Source: Flavobacterium sp. 9AF
Lineage (GTDB): Bacteria; Bacteroidota; Bacteroidia; Flavobacteriales; Flavobacteriaceae
DNA: 64,000 nt
Assembly: GCF_902506265.1 (NCBI RefSeq)
Contig: NZ_LR733556.1
Location: 1,145,738-1,209,737 of the forward strand
Direction: 5' to 3'
Below are positions 35,473-43,903 of this stretch, in pieces. The position numbers were made by a program, and so were the translations under genes. The notes below the pieces were generated by a model. That model was not told the DNA's origin, did not search any database, and was given only the letters and a program-made list of their open reading frames with translations. Numbering within the stretch: the stretch's first letter is position 1; every line of letters starts with the position of its first letter.

Positions 35473-36828
35473 ATGAATACCCACTTACCTATTTTTGTGC
35501 TTTTAAAAGAATTAGAATGGCTAGACCAAGTAATTCAACAAGTTATTTGTAGCTATTTGATGCAAGAAGGTTTTGAAAATGACTGGCTTGATATCCCTGT
35601 TCCTGATATTTCAAAAAATGAAACTCCTTATGCTAAAATGGTACAAGAATGGAATTTAAATACTTTGGAACGTTTAACTCTTGCTCTTTGTTTGGCTCCT
35701 CATCTACAACCCGAAATATTAGACACTTTTTTTGGCAAAAACGGAATGTATGATAGAGGATTTACAGAATTTGGAGGAGTTATCGATAAAAATCATAGTG
35801 GTTTTCTTCCTACTGGACAAACTTTGATTTTTATCATTTCTGCCACCCATCCAGAACTAAGACACGAAGTACACAAAATTGTAAGCAAAGAAAACAAACT
35901 TATCAAAGAAGGCGTAATTCAATTATCAGACACTGAGGAATTTATCCCACAACTCAACGGAATTCTAAGTTTACACCACAATTGGTTTCATTTTTTTATG
36001 ACCAATGAAAAAGTTAGCATGGCAGAAAGTAGTTCGTTTCCCGCTAAAAAAATTACGAGTCCATTAGATTGGGAAGATGTTGTACTAGATCCCTTGGTTA
36101 TGGAACAAGTAGATGAAATACTAACTTGGCTAAAACATGGTCAAACCCTTTTACATGAATGGGGATTACAACGAAAAATAAAACCTGGGTATCGTGCTCT
36201 TTTCTATGGACCACCAGGTACTGGAAAATCATTAACAGCTACACTACTAGGAAAAGCCACAAATAAAGAAGTTTATCGTATTGATTTATCAATGATTGTT
36301 TCTAAATACATTGGAGAAACTGAAAAAAATCTTTCCAAAGTATTCGATATAGCTAGAGACAAAGAATGGATTCTTTTCTTTGATGAAGCCGATGCGCTTT
36401 TTGGAAAACGAACGGCTACCAATTCTTCTAATGACAGACATGCGAACCAGCAAACGGCACATTTATTACAACAAATTGAAGATTTTCCTGGGGTAGTTAT
36501 TTTGGCATCCAACTTGCGAGCGAATATGGACGAAGCATTTACGAGACGATTTCAGACTACAATACATTTCAATATGCCTTCTGCAGAAGAACGTTATCAA
36601 TTATGGCAAAATGCATTTTCAGGAACATGTAGTTTATCCAAAGAAATCGATTTATATCAAATTGCTGAAGATTATGAATTAGCTGGAGGAGCTATAATCA
36701 ATGTACTACGCTATTGTGCTTTGGCTGCAATTAGTAGAAATGACACTTTAGTATCTAAGGAAGAACTACTTAGAGGAATTAAAAAAGAATTCAATAAAGA
36801 AAATAAAACTATTCTCATAAAACAATAA
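35473..36828 (+). CDS. eCIS AAA+ ATPase (Afp15/Pvc15-like)
   Basis: The 451-residue ATPase has an N-terminal alpha-helical adaptor region (1-200) with the usual Afp15 signature. The AAA+ domain carries a Walker A at Gly246-Ser253 (GPPGTGKS), Walker B around Asp304/Glu305 (LFFDEAD) and an arginine-finger region (FTRRFQT). In PVC this ATPase supports loading or assembly of cargo and is dispensable for the particle itself. The lysozyme gene starts 3 bases after its stop, so it is tightly coupled to the downstream effector block. Confidence 0.96.
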   Translation: MNTHLPIFVLLKELEWLDQVIQQVICSYLMQEGFENDWLDIPVPDISKNETPYAKMVQEWNLNTLERLTLALCLAPHLQPEILDTFFGKNGMYDRGFTEFGGVIDKNHSGFLPTGQTLIFIISATHPELRHEVHKIVSKENKLIKEGVIQLSDTEEFIPQLNGILSLHHNWFHFFMTNEKVSMAESSSFPAKKITSPLDWEDVVLDPLVMEQVDEILTWLKHGQTLLHEWGLQRKIKPGYRALFYGPPGTGKSLTATLLGKATNKEVYRIDLSMIVSKYIGETEKNLSKVFDIARDKEWILFFDEADALFGKRTATNSSNDRHANQQTAHLLQQIEDFPGVVILASNLRANMDEAFTRRFQTTIHFNMPSAEERYQLWQNAFSGTCSLSKEIDLYQIAEDYELAGGAIINVLRYCALAAISRNDTLVSKEELLRGIKKEFNKENKTILIKQ

Positions 36829-36831
36829 ATC

Positions 36832-37689
36832 ATGTTAAAAAATTTAGTCTTAGTTTTAGCATTATGGTTCTTAATTGAGTGGGTATATGTTGAAAAAATA
36901 AAACCCTTCTTAAAAACAGAATTAGCAACCGAAACACCACTACCACCGGCTAAAGATAAACCAATAGAAGAGAACACTACTATAGCAAAACCCATAAGTT
37001 TAGTTAAAAATTTACTCACAAAAGATTCGGTAACCTATGGATTAGATATTTCTCATTATCAAGGAGATTTAATTAGTGCGTTAAACAAAAGGAAAGATTC
37101 TTTATACTTTGTAATTTGTAAAGCTACTGAAGGAATAAGTTATATTGATCCTACCTATCAGAATAATTGCACTATTTTAAAAGAAAAACATGTAGTACGA
37201 GGCGCTTATCATTTTTATTTATGTGAATACGATCCTATAGCTCAAGCACAACATTTTTCAAAAGTAATTACAGATAATCAATTCTTAAATATTGGCCATT
37301 TGCCACCCGTAATGGATATTGAAAACAGCAGTATGGATAGTAATTGTGGCGATTTAGAAACTGCTCAAAAAAATATCCTTCTTTTTCTTGAAGAAGTTGA
37401 AAAACTAACGGGAAGAATACCTATGATTTACACCAACAAATCTACTGGAAATAAATACTTAAACACCAGCAATTTTTCTAAATATCACCTATGGATAGCT
37501 GCTTACACCAATGATTTAACCGAAAATAATATTCCCTCAATATGGGAAGAAAACTGGACATTTTGGCAACGATCCGATAGTTATTCGTACCAAGAAACCA
37601 ATTTTGACTTTGATGTTTTCAATGGCAACCGATTGGAATTAAGGAAATTTATAAGAAATACGATTGTAAAAAACAAACCTACCAAGTAA
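36832..37689 (+). CDS. Membrane-anchored GH25 lysozyme within the eCIS operon
   Basis: This 285-residue protein has an N-terminal signal anchor (about 1-20), a 50-residue Pro/Glu spacer and a full GH25 muramidase domain (about 68-280). Asp72 (LDISHYQG) and the catalytic pair Asp162/Glu164 (PPVMDIENS) are visible, as is the family pattern YHFYLCEYDP. Such enzymes cleave peptidoglycan. Here it may help release the particle from the producer or act on a recipient wall; both are inference. It is placed between the ATPase and the two probable cargo genes. Confidence 0.9.
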   Translation: MLKNLVLVLALWFLIEWVYVEKIKPFLKTELATETPLPPAKDKPIEENTTIAKPISLVKNLLTKDSVTYGLDISHYQGDLISALNKRKDSLYFVICKATEGISYIDPTYQNNCTILKEKHVVRGAYHFYLCEYDPIAQAQHFSKVITDNQFLNIGHLPPVMDIENSSMDSNCGDLETAQKNILLFLEEVEKLTGRIPMIYTNKSTGNKYLNTSNFSKYHLWIAAYTNDLTENNIPSIWEENWTFWQRSDSYSYQETNFDFDVFNGNRLELRKFIRNTIVKNKPTK

Positions 37690-37706
37690 CTTCTAACATT
37701 TTTAGC

Positions 37707-38510
37707 ATGAATGAATCGATAAAAGATATAATCCCAAAAAAATCAAGCACTGCTCAAGCTGTTGCCAATGTTTCAGGAAACCAAGGAAGAGTGCTTATTG
37801 ATAATAGGAACAACAACTCTTTGCAAATGAAAGAAAACACTAATGAACCTCACCCAAAAGTTACTCAAAGAATGCCGAATAAAACCATACAGTTTGGTAG
37901 AGGTGAAAGTAAAAATATCAAACATATAGGTGGAAGATCATTTAGTAAAGCTTTGAAAAAGCGAATAGGTGGTACAAAAGCAAAACATGACATCAGCCAT
38001 AAAGCTTCTGCTAAATATTATCAAATCATTGGAAAACGAATCATCCGTAAACCTGGTAAAATCCATAAACGATTTATTTCAGGAATACAAAACACAGACA
38101 AATCTGCATTCACAAAAAAAGATCATATCCTATTTGCTCAAGGAATTACTGCTTTAAAACAAGGTCGTAAAAATGGAAAAATAACGTCATCTGAACAGGA
38201 TCAAATTGCAAATGTTTTACGTCTTTCTGCTAATCGAAATCCAAAAAATCTACGAAACAAACCAGAAAGAGAAAACAGACAAATTGGAGCATATCCTCAC
38301 TTTAACATAGATAACGGAGAACTTTCAGATGATGGAGAAGACATCTTAGAAACTTTAAACACACAAGCAGAAGAATTTAGTGATTCTGAATTTTCAGATT
38401 CTGAAGAACTAAACATTACGAAAAGCTATAAAAATTTACCAAAACATATTGGCAAAGGAAAAAGTATTAAAAGTACTTCTGACCAAGTAGACTATCGTAA
38501 GAAAAAATAA
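37707..38510 (+). CDS. Probable eCIS cargo protein, basic
   Basis: This 267-residue strongly basic protein has no signal peptide. Residues 32-42 read DNRNNNSLQMK, which aligns with DNRPSTILQKK in the downstream DUF4157 protein at the same distance from the N-terminus. The middle (80-200) is Lys/Arg/His-rich (HDISHKASAKYY, KHILFAQGITALKQGR) with the motif RNPKNLRNKPERENRQIGA, which resembles patterns in polymorphic toxins. A short acidic Ser/Asp/Glu repeat (EFSDSEFSDSEE) lies near the end. A nucleic-acid-targeting toxin is possible but not shown. Confidence 0.7.
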   Translation: MNESIKDIIPKKSSTAQAVANVSGNQGRVLIDNRNNNSLQMKENTNEPHPKVTQRMPNKTIQFGRGESKNIKHIGGRSFSKALKKRIGGTKAKHDISHKASAKYYQIIGKRIIRKPGKIHKRFISGIQNTDKSAFTKKDHILFAQGITALKQGRKNGKITSSEQDQIANVLRLSANRNPKNLRNKPERENRQIGAYPHFNIDNGELSDDGEDILETLNTQAEEFSDSEFSDSEELNITKSYKNLPKHIGKGKSIKSTSDQVDYRKKK

Positions 38511-38538
38511 GTCTAATCATTCACCAAAAAGAAATGTT

Positions 38539-40398
38539 ATGCAAGACTCAAAGAACCTTCAACCTCAATCTGAATCAGTTTCAAATGCAAATAACAAAAC
38601 CGTTCAGAATAAAGCAATTACGCTAGAAGACAATCGCCCCTCAACAATTTTACAAAAAAAAGCTAACAATACAGGCTTACCTGACAACTTAAAATCAGGA
38701 ATAGAAAACCTATCAGGTCATTCTATGGATGATGTAAAAGTGCATTACAATTCTGATAAGCCAGCCCAATTAAACGCCCATGCTTATGCACAAGGAACCG
38801 ATATTCATATAGCCTCTGGACAAGAAAAACATTTACCTCATGAGGCTTGGCACGTGGTACAACAAAAACAAGGCAGAGTAAAACCTACTATGCAGATGAA
38901 AGGCAAAGTGAATGTGAATGATGATAAAGGATTAGAGAAAGAAGCAGATGTGATGGGGGCTAAGGCGTTGCAAATGAAAGATACAGTTGAAGTTATCAAA
39001 AATAAATCGTCGGAACAAAATAGAATGCAGGTTACACAAGGATATTTCATGAATGGAATGGTAAAAGGAACTGAAGAAGATATGGAAGAGAAGTTTCAAA
39101 AGGTAAAAAGTGAGGTAAAATATCTAAGTAAATTTGAAAGTGAATTTGATACGCTCAACAAAGACGAAAATGATAACGGTCAATTATTTGATTTTTTGGT
39201 CAATACAGCTCAAGAAAAACAAAAAAAATGGGTTGCAGCAATTTCTCATAATGCTGGACTTAATTCTTCACAATTTAGTGAAGCTTTAAATGATGTGTCA
39301 AAATCAGTTGGTAAACCTAAAAAAGAATCACTTCGTTTAGATTTAGAAAAAATCAAACAGGATGAATTCGAAGAAGAACAAAAAGGAGGGACTCCTGTTA
39401 GCCCAAGAAACAGAAGTCGTTTAATTCAAATCCCAAATTTAGTAGCAATGGTTACTAAATTATTTGCTCAAAATGAACTGTTAAAAAACTTTAATTTCAT
39501 TTTAGGAGGAGGTTCAGCCTTGACACTTAAATACCCTAAAGACGGAAGACTAGGAAGAAGCTCCGAAAATATGAGAGATATTGACATGGATTTTCAAATA
39601 AACAAAAAACAATCTCCTACAGAAATTTTTAAAAAAGAAAGTCAAAAAGGTCTAAAATCATTAATTAATGAAGTCAAAATAGCTATGGTCAATGAACTGG
39701 CAAAATTAAGTGGAGAAGATGGCGCTTTATTTACAGGAGAACCATCCATCACAATGGGAACAACCATAATTTTTAAAAGTTGGGATCTAGAATACTCTTT
39801 TCACTTTATTGATGGAATCTCAGAAAAAGAGTTAGGAGTAGATGAAATGAATTCACCTGATGCAGGTCCTTTTTTGGTAATTAATGATGATAGTCATTGG
39901 TCTATGACAACTTCTGCACTAGAAAATAGGCTTTCTAGACCAGATAAAATTCATAAAACACTAATAGATGCTTTAGTATTAGCTGGAAAATCTAAAAATA
40001 GGGTAGATCAAATCGGTGTTATCATAAAAGATAACGCTTTGCACATAGGCAATATAAAACGAATTCTTAAAGGGCTCTATTTAGATCGAAAAGATTCCTC
40101 AAAAGCAGGAAAAATAAGTGGACTTGAGCCAAAAACCGCTAAAACTGCCAGTGATCATTTAGATAAAATTAAATCTTCGTTTATGGATAACAAGAAATTA
40201 TCAAATAATGAAATTATATCGGCAAGATTTAAATATCTTGGAACAGTAGCAGCTATTCTTAAAGACATTTCGACCAAAGCTGATTCAGCAAATAGAAATC
40301 AAGTTAAATTGAATGCAGAAAAAGTTATATCTGATATGAATAATTTTAAAAAATGGATTAAAGGATATGAACATTATGTTAACATTCCAAGAGAATGA
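38539..40398 (+). CDS. eCIS cargo: DUF4157 domain joined to a nucleotidyltransferase-like toxin domain
   Basis: In this 619-residue protein residues 1-50 form a polar tail with the DNR-x4-LQ-x-K motif (31-40). Residues about 52-125 are the eCIS-associated DUF4157 domain (GHSMDDVKVHYNS, PHEAWHVVQQKQGRV). Residues about 315-470 look like a nucleotidyltransferase: Gly323-Ser326 (GGGSAL), a basic spacer, Asp347 and Asp349 (RDIDMDF) and a later strand with Glu418 (WDLEYSFHF). A KIHKTLIDAL helical segment follows, as in AbiEii/MNT-type toxins. It ends the eCIS operon. Enzyme activity is inferred. Confidence 0.8.
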   Translation: MQDSKNLQPQSESVSNANNKTVQNKAITLEDNRPSTILQKKANNTGLPDNLKSGIENLSGHSMDDVKVHYNSDKPAQLNAHAYAQGTDIHIASGQEKHLPHEAWHVVQQKQGRVKPTMQMKGKVNVNDDKGLEKEADVMGAKALQMKDTVEVIKNKSSEQNRMQVTQGYFMNGMVKGTEEDMEEKFQKVKSEVKYLSKFESEFDTLNKDENDNGQLFDFLVNTAQEKQKKWVAAISHNAGLNSSQFSEALNDVSKSVGKPKKESLRLDLEKIKQDEFEEEQKGGTPVSPRNRSRLIQIPNLVAMVTKLFAQNELLKNFNFILGGGSALTLKYPKDGRLGRSSENMRDIDMDFQINKKQSPTEIFKKESQKGLKSLINEVKIAMVNELAKLSGEDGALFTGEPSITMGTTIIFKSWDLEYSFHFIDGISEKELGVDEMNSPDAGPFLVINDDSHWSMTTSALENRLSRPDKIHKTLIDALVLAGKSKNRVDQIGVIIKDNALHIGNIKRILKGLYLDRKDSSKAGKISGLEPKTAKTASDHLDKIKSSFMDNKKLSNNEIISARFKYLGTVAAILKDISTKADSANRNQVKLNAEKVISDMNNFKKWIKGYEHYVNIPRE

Positions 40399-40448
40399 TT
40401 ATAATAAAAGATGATCCGTAAAATAAGAAAATTTAAATATGGTAGTCA

Positions 40449-41048
40449 TTATTTTTTATACACCATCACCGTAAAGTCATCTGCTATATAATCTTCTTTT
40501 AGAACTACATTATTAGAAAGCGTTTTACAAAAATTGGTGATGGTTTTAGGCGAATAGGTCATTAAAATTCCATCAAGGTTTATGGTATCACTTAATAAAT
40601 TAAATCCTAATCCCTTGTTACAATGCGCATACAAATGAGCTATGGCTTTAAAAATAAAATCGGGGTCGCTATTCTTATAATTCAGAGAACCCGAAACCAA
40701 AACATAATCGATTTGAGGTAAATTACCTTTCATAAAATCACCCAGATAAAACCTTGCAGAAGGAAGATCTTTGTTTTTTTCAATCGCGTTATCTAAAAAA
40801 GCAGGAATCATATCGATACCATGATAGGAGAAATTTGTAAAATGTTGAGATAAATAATAACACAAATCACCATTTCCGCAGCCAATATCCAATACAGAAC
40901 AATTATTTAAATCGCCTATTTGCGTTAATATTTCAAAACGTTTCAGTTGGTCGTCCGCAGAAAACCAAGCCAAACTTTCTGGTTTATTCGAACCGTATTT
41001 TTCAATCTTATCCTGATGAAATTTTTGAATATAAAGTTTATCTAGCAT
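40449..41048 (-). CDS. Class I SAM-dependent methyltransferase
   Basis: The protein has about 199 residues from the preferred start at 41048 (MLDKLYIQKF); an upstream ATG at 41078 would add ten residues. The Rossmann motif I VLDIGCGNGDLCYYL and a motif II/III region with PQIDYVLVSGSLNY are typical of small-molecule methyltransferases. The substrate is unknown. It converges on the eCIS operon with a 50-base gap that has no strong terminator visible, so read-through from the eCIS could enter it antisense. Confidence 0.85.
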   Translation of the reverse strand: MLDKLYIQKFHQDKIEKYGSNKPESLAWFSADDQLKRFEILTQIGDLNNCSVLDIGCGNGDLCYYLSQHFTNFSYHGIDMIPAFLDNAIEKNKDLPSARFYLGDFMKGNLPQIDYVLVSGSLNYKNSDPDFIFKAIAHLYAHCNKGLGFNLLSDTINLDGILMTYSPKTITNFCKTLSNNVVLKEDYIADDFTVMVYKK

Positions 41049-41136
41049 TATGATTTTTATTAAGGATAATGCATACAAGTTAAATAAAAAAAGCTAAAAA
41101 AATTGATTTTCTTTCAATTCTATTTAGCTTTTGATG

Positions 41137-41210
41137 TGACCCCGAAGGGATTCGAACCCCCAACCCTCAGAGCCGAAATCTGATATTCTATCCAGTTGAA
41201 CTACGGAGCC
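41137..41210 (-). tRNA. tRNA-Arg (anticodon TCG)
   Basis: The minus strand folds into a 74-base cloverleaf. The 5' end GGCTCCG pairs with the 3' CGGGGTC (two G-T pairs), the anticodon loop reads TTTCGGC with anticodon TCG, and the T-arm GGGGTTCGAATCCC is perfect. There is no CCA in the DNA. It lies between the methyltransferase and the YqeY gene. Confidence 0.95.
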
Positions 41211-41267
41211 ATAGTAAGAAAAAGAGAAAATACAGGAAAAATTCTCTATTTAGAATCTATTAATAAT

Positions 41268-41306
41268 CTTTCTCTTTTTTCTTTCTCTTTTTTCTTTCTC
41301 TTTTTT
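41268..41306. repeat. 13-bp pyrimidine tandem repeat, three copies
   Basis: CTTTCTCTTTTTT occurs at 41268, 41281 and 41294, directly at the end of the YqeY gene. A purine-rich stretch at about 41216-41231 could pair with it to form an AT-rich hairpin that acts as a terminator. Confidence 0.7.
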
Positions 41307-41755
41307 TATACTAATAATTTCTTTACAATTCCAGAAATTACTTTTCCTTCTGCCTGACCTCCAATTTGTGCTGAAGCCAATCCCATAACTTTACCCATTG
41401 AAGCAATTCCATTTGCTCCTGTTTCTGATATAATTTTAGCTACTATAGCTTCGATTTCCGTTTCTGATAACTGTGCTGGTAAAAACTTCTCAATTACTGC
41501 AATTTGAGCCAATTCTGGTTCTGCTAAATCGGCACGACCTTGATTAGTATATATTTCAGCACTGTCTTTACGCATTTTAACCAAACGCTGTAATAATTTA
41601 ATTTCATCTGCTTCAGACAATCCATCTGATGCACCTGCTTCTGTTTTGGCTAAAATAATAGCTGCTTTAATCGCTCTTAAAGCTTCTAAAGCTACCGTAT
41701 CTTTTGCTTTCATGGCTTCTTTCATTTGGTCCATGATTTTTACTTCTAAACTCAT
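41306..41755 (-). CDS. GatB/YqeY-domain protein
   Basis: This 149-residue protein corresponds to the YqeY family, related to the C-terminal tRNA-contacting part of GatB. The pattern MKEAMKAKDTVALEALRAIKAAI and the end SAQIGGQAEGKVISGIVKKLL are family typical. The function of stand-alone YqeY is not firmly known; a tRNA-linked role is assumed for the fold. It follows the ftsZ operon in many Bacteroidetes genomes. Here a strong terminator at 41862 separates it from ftsZ, so it probably has its own transcript. Confidence 0.92.
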   Translation of the reverse strand: MSLEVKIMDQMKEAMKAKDTVALEALRAIKAAIILAKTEAGASDGLSEADEIKLLQRLVKMRKDSAEIYTNQGRADLAEPELAQIAVIEKFLPAQLSETEIEAIVAKIISETGANGIASMGKVMGLASAQIGGQAEGKVISGIVKKLLV

Positions 41756-41861
41756 ATTCTTTTTATTATATGTTGGATGTTATTTTTATTTTAAAGCATT
41801 TCGACTGCTCTCGATCTGTCAAGCGTTATAGCTATTTTTTTAAATCTGTTGCAAAAATAGT

Positions 41862-41893
41862 AAAAAAAATCCCGAAAATGTTACTTCTCGGGA
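41862..41893 (-). terminator. Terminator of the mraZ-ftsZ cluster
   Basis: On the minus strand TCCCGAGAA and TTTTCGGGA form a 9-bp stem (41885-41893 with 41870-41878, one G-T pair) followed by eight T residues. It starts 29 bases after the ftsZ stop codon. Confidence 0.85.
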
Positions 41894-41921
41894 CTTAAGG
41901 TTAGGTTAGTTATAGCAGATT

Positions 41922-43892
41922 TTAATCTACATTATCATGCAAGAATGAATTATTTGATCGTAACTGTAAATCATCATTACTATCTGTCCCTAGTGACATT
42001 CTTGATTTTGCATTAAAGTCATTAGGTGCAGATGTTACATCGATTCCCATTCTTTTATATGCTGGTTGTTTTTCAATTTCATCAATATAAGTAGTACTAT
42101 TATTGAATTTATAATTGAATTCTTTCATTTTACGTTTTCTTTCATCAGAACGTGCTTTTAATGTTTCCTCAATTGTCATTTCAAAAGGAGAATCATTATC
42201 TAAATTTGATGCACTTTCAAATTTTGGTTGTTCTGTCTTTTTAACAGCGAAATTTAATTCTTCATCTACAGGCTCATTAACTTCTGCAACTGGTTTAAAT
42301 GACAATAATTCCTCTTCTTTTTGCAAATAATCTTCTAAAGAGTATCTGATAATTCCATCTTTGTTTACTTCCGTTACTGGTACAACATTTATAGGATCTT
42401 TTACTTCTATTTGCTTTGTTTCTTCAGATAAATGAAACGTCTTTTTAGGTTGTTCTTCTATTGTTTCATTACCAAATAAATCCAAAGAGAAAGAAATTTG
42501 TTCTTCTTTAATGACAAATTCTGGATCGATTACTTCTATATTTCTTACTTGAGGAGCAATAATTTCAAACATTGGTTCAGCCATAACTGATTTAGGAGTA
42601 ATGACTTCAAAAGTAACGTCTAAATTTTTTATAAACTCAGATGTTGGGATTAAATCCATTGTAGGAGTGATATCTTGAATTTCAAATTGAATTTCTTTTT
42701 CTTCTACTTCTTCTAAATTAAAAACTACTTTTTCAACCGAATTTACTTCTGATATAGGATTATTCTTCTCTTCTTTAGGCACATTGGTTTCAAAAATTGG
42801 ATCACTTACCACCATATTCACTATGGTTTTATTGGTTAAATCATGAACAATTTTTTGGTCATCTTCTAAAGAGTGAATAATTTTTTTAGGCTCAGTGTTA
42901 ACAATTTCTGCTTGTTGTTCAATATTGAACCCAGTTGCAATAATAGTTACAGCTACAGCATCACCTAAAGTTTCATCTTCACCAACTCCCATGATGATGT
43001 TCGCATTGAATCCTGCTTCAGTTTGAATATAATCATTGATTTCTCCTATTTCATCAATTGTAATTTCTGATGTTCCTGAAACAATTAATAACAATACATT
43101 TTTAGCTCCTGTTATTTTATTATCATTTAACAAAGGGGAATCTAAAGCATTGACAATTGCTTCTTTTGCTCTGTCTTCTCCTGATGCTATGGCAGAGCCC
43201 ATTATAGCCGTACCACTGTTAGCTAAAACAGTTTTAGCGTCTTTCAAATCGATATTTTGAGTATAGTGATGCGTAATAACTTCTGCTATACCTCTAGCTG
43301 CAGTTGCTAATACTTCATCTGCTTTTGAAAACCCAGCTTTAAAGCCTAAGTTTCCATACACTTCACGTAATTTGTTATTGTTAATTACAATTAGAGAATC
43401 TACTTGTTTACGTAATCTTTCCACACCAAGCAAGGCTTGTTCAGAACGTACTTTCCCTTCAAATTGAAAAGGGATAGTTACAATTCCCACAGTTAAGATA
43501 TCTCTTTCTTTTGCCAACTGCGCAATTACAGGAGCAGCACCAGTACCTGTACCACCACCCATTCCTGCAGTTATGAAAAGCATTTTAGTATTCGTATCTA
43601 ACATCTTTTCAATATCGATGATACTTTCTAATGCAGATTGTTGTCCTACTTCAGGGTTAGCACCTGCGCCAAGTCCCTCAGTTAAACTTACACCTAATTG
43701 TATTTTATTTGGTACGGCACTATTTTCAAGTGCTTGCGAATCGGTATTACAAACAATAAAATCTACTCCTTTTATTCCTTGTTTAAACATGTGGTTGATG
43801 GCATTGCTACCACCTCCTCCTACTCCAATAACTTTGATAACGTTGGATTGGTTTTTTGGTAAATCGAATGAAATGCTTTTAAATTCTTCCAT
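41922..43892 (-). CDS. ftsZ: Cell-division GTPase FtsZ
   Basis: This tubulin-like GTPase forms the division ring. The 656 residues are much longer than the usual 380-400: a normal N-terminal core (about 1-330) has the signature GGGTGTGAAPVIA and the N-terminal VIGVGGGGSNAINHM. A long acidic, Val/Glu/Pro-rich disordered linker (about 330-600) follows. The pattern PAYKRMGI (about residues 607-614) looks like the FtsA/ZipA-binding C-terminal peptide, but some 40 more residues follow it. Last gene of the dcw cluster. Confidence 0.97.
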   Translation of the reverse strand: MEEFKSISFDLPKNQSNVIKVIGVGGGGSNAINHMFKQGIKGVDFIVCNTDSQALENSAVPNKIQLGVSLTEGLGAGANPEVGQQSALESIIDIEKMLDTNTKMLFITAGMGGGTGTGAAPVIAQLAKERDILTVGIVTIPFQFEGKVRSEQALLGVERLRKQVDSLIVINNNKLREVYGNLGFKAGFSKADEVLATAARGIAEVITHHYTQNIDLKDAKTVLANSGTAIMGSAIASGEDRAKEAIVNALDSPLLNDNKITGAKNVLLLIVSGTSEITIDEIGEINDYIQTEAGFNANIIMGVGEDETLGDAVAVTIIATGFNIEQQAEIVNTEPKKIIHSLEDDQKIVHDLTNKTIVNMVVSDPIFETNVPKEEKNNPISEVNSVEKVVFNLEEVEEKEIQFEIQDITPTMDLIPTSEFIKNLDVTFEVITPKSVMAEPMFEIIAPQVRNIEVIDPEFVIKEEQISFSLDLFGNETIEEQPKKTFHLSEETKQIEVKDPINVVPVTEVNKDGIIRYSLEDYLQKEEELLSFKPVAEVNEPVDEELNFAVKKTEQPKFESASNLDNDSPFEMTIEETLKARSDERKRKMKEFNYKFNNSTTYIDEIEKQPAYKRMGIDVTSAPNDFNAKSRMSLGTDSNDDLQLRSNNSFLHDNVD

Positions 43893-43903
43893 AATGGTAC
43901 TTT

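Noticed and set aside
37969..38157. Short plus-strand frame inside the 37707 gene
   Set aside because: Shifted frame within a clear gene, no start context or motif.
38539..38940. Zinc metalloprotease (HExxH) in DUF4157
   Set aside because: HEAWH matches HExxH, but this domain is an eCIS marker; protease activity is not established, so it was not called.
13756..40398. Type VI secretion system or prophage
   Set aside because: Spike, PAAR, sheath and tube are shared, but there are no TssJ/L/M membrane proteins, ClpV, capsid, portal or terminase genes. DUF4255, the AAA+ ATPase and DUF4157 define an eCIS.
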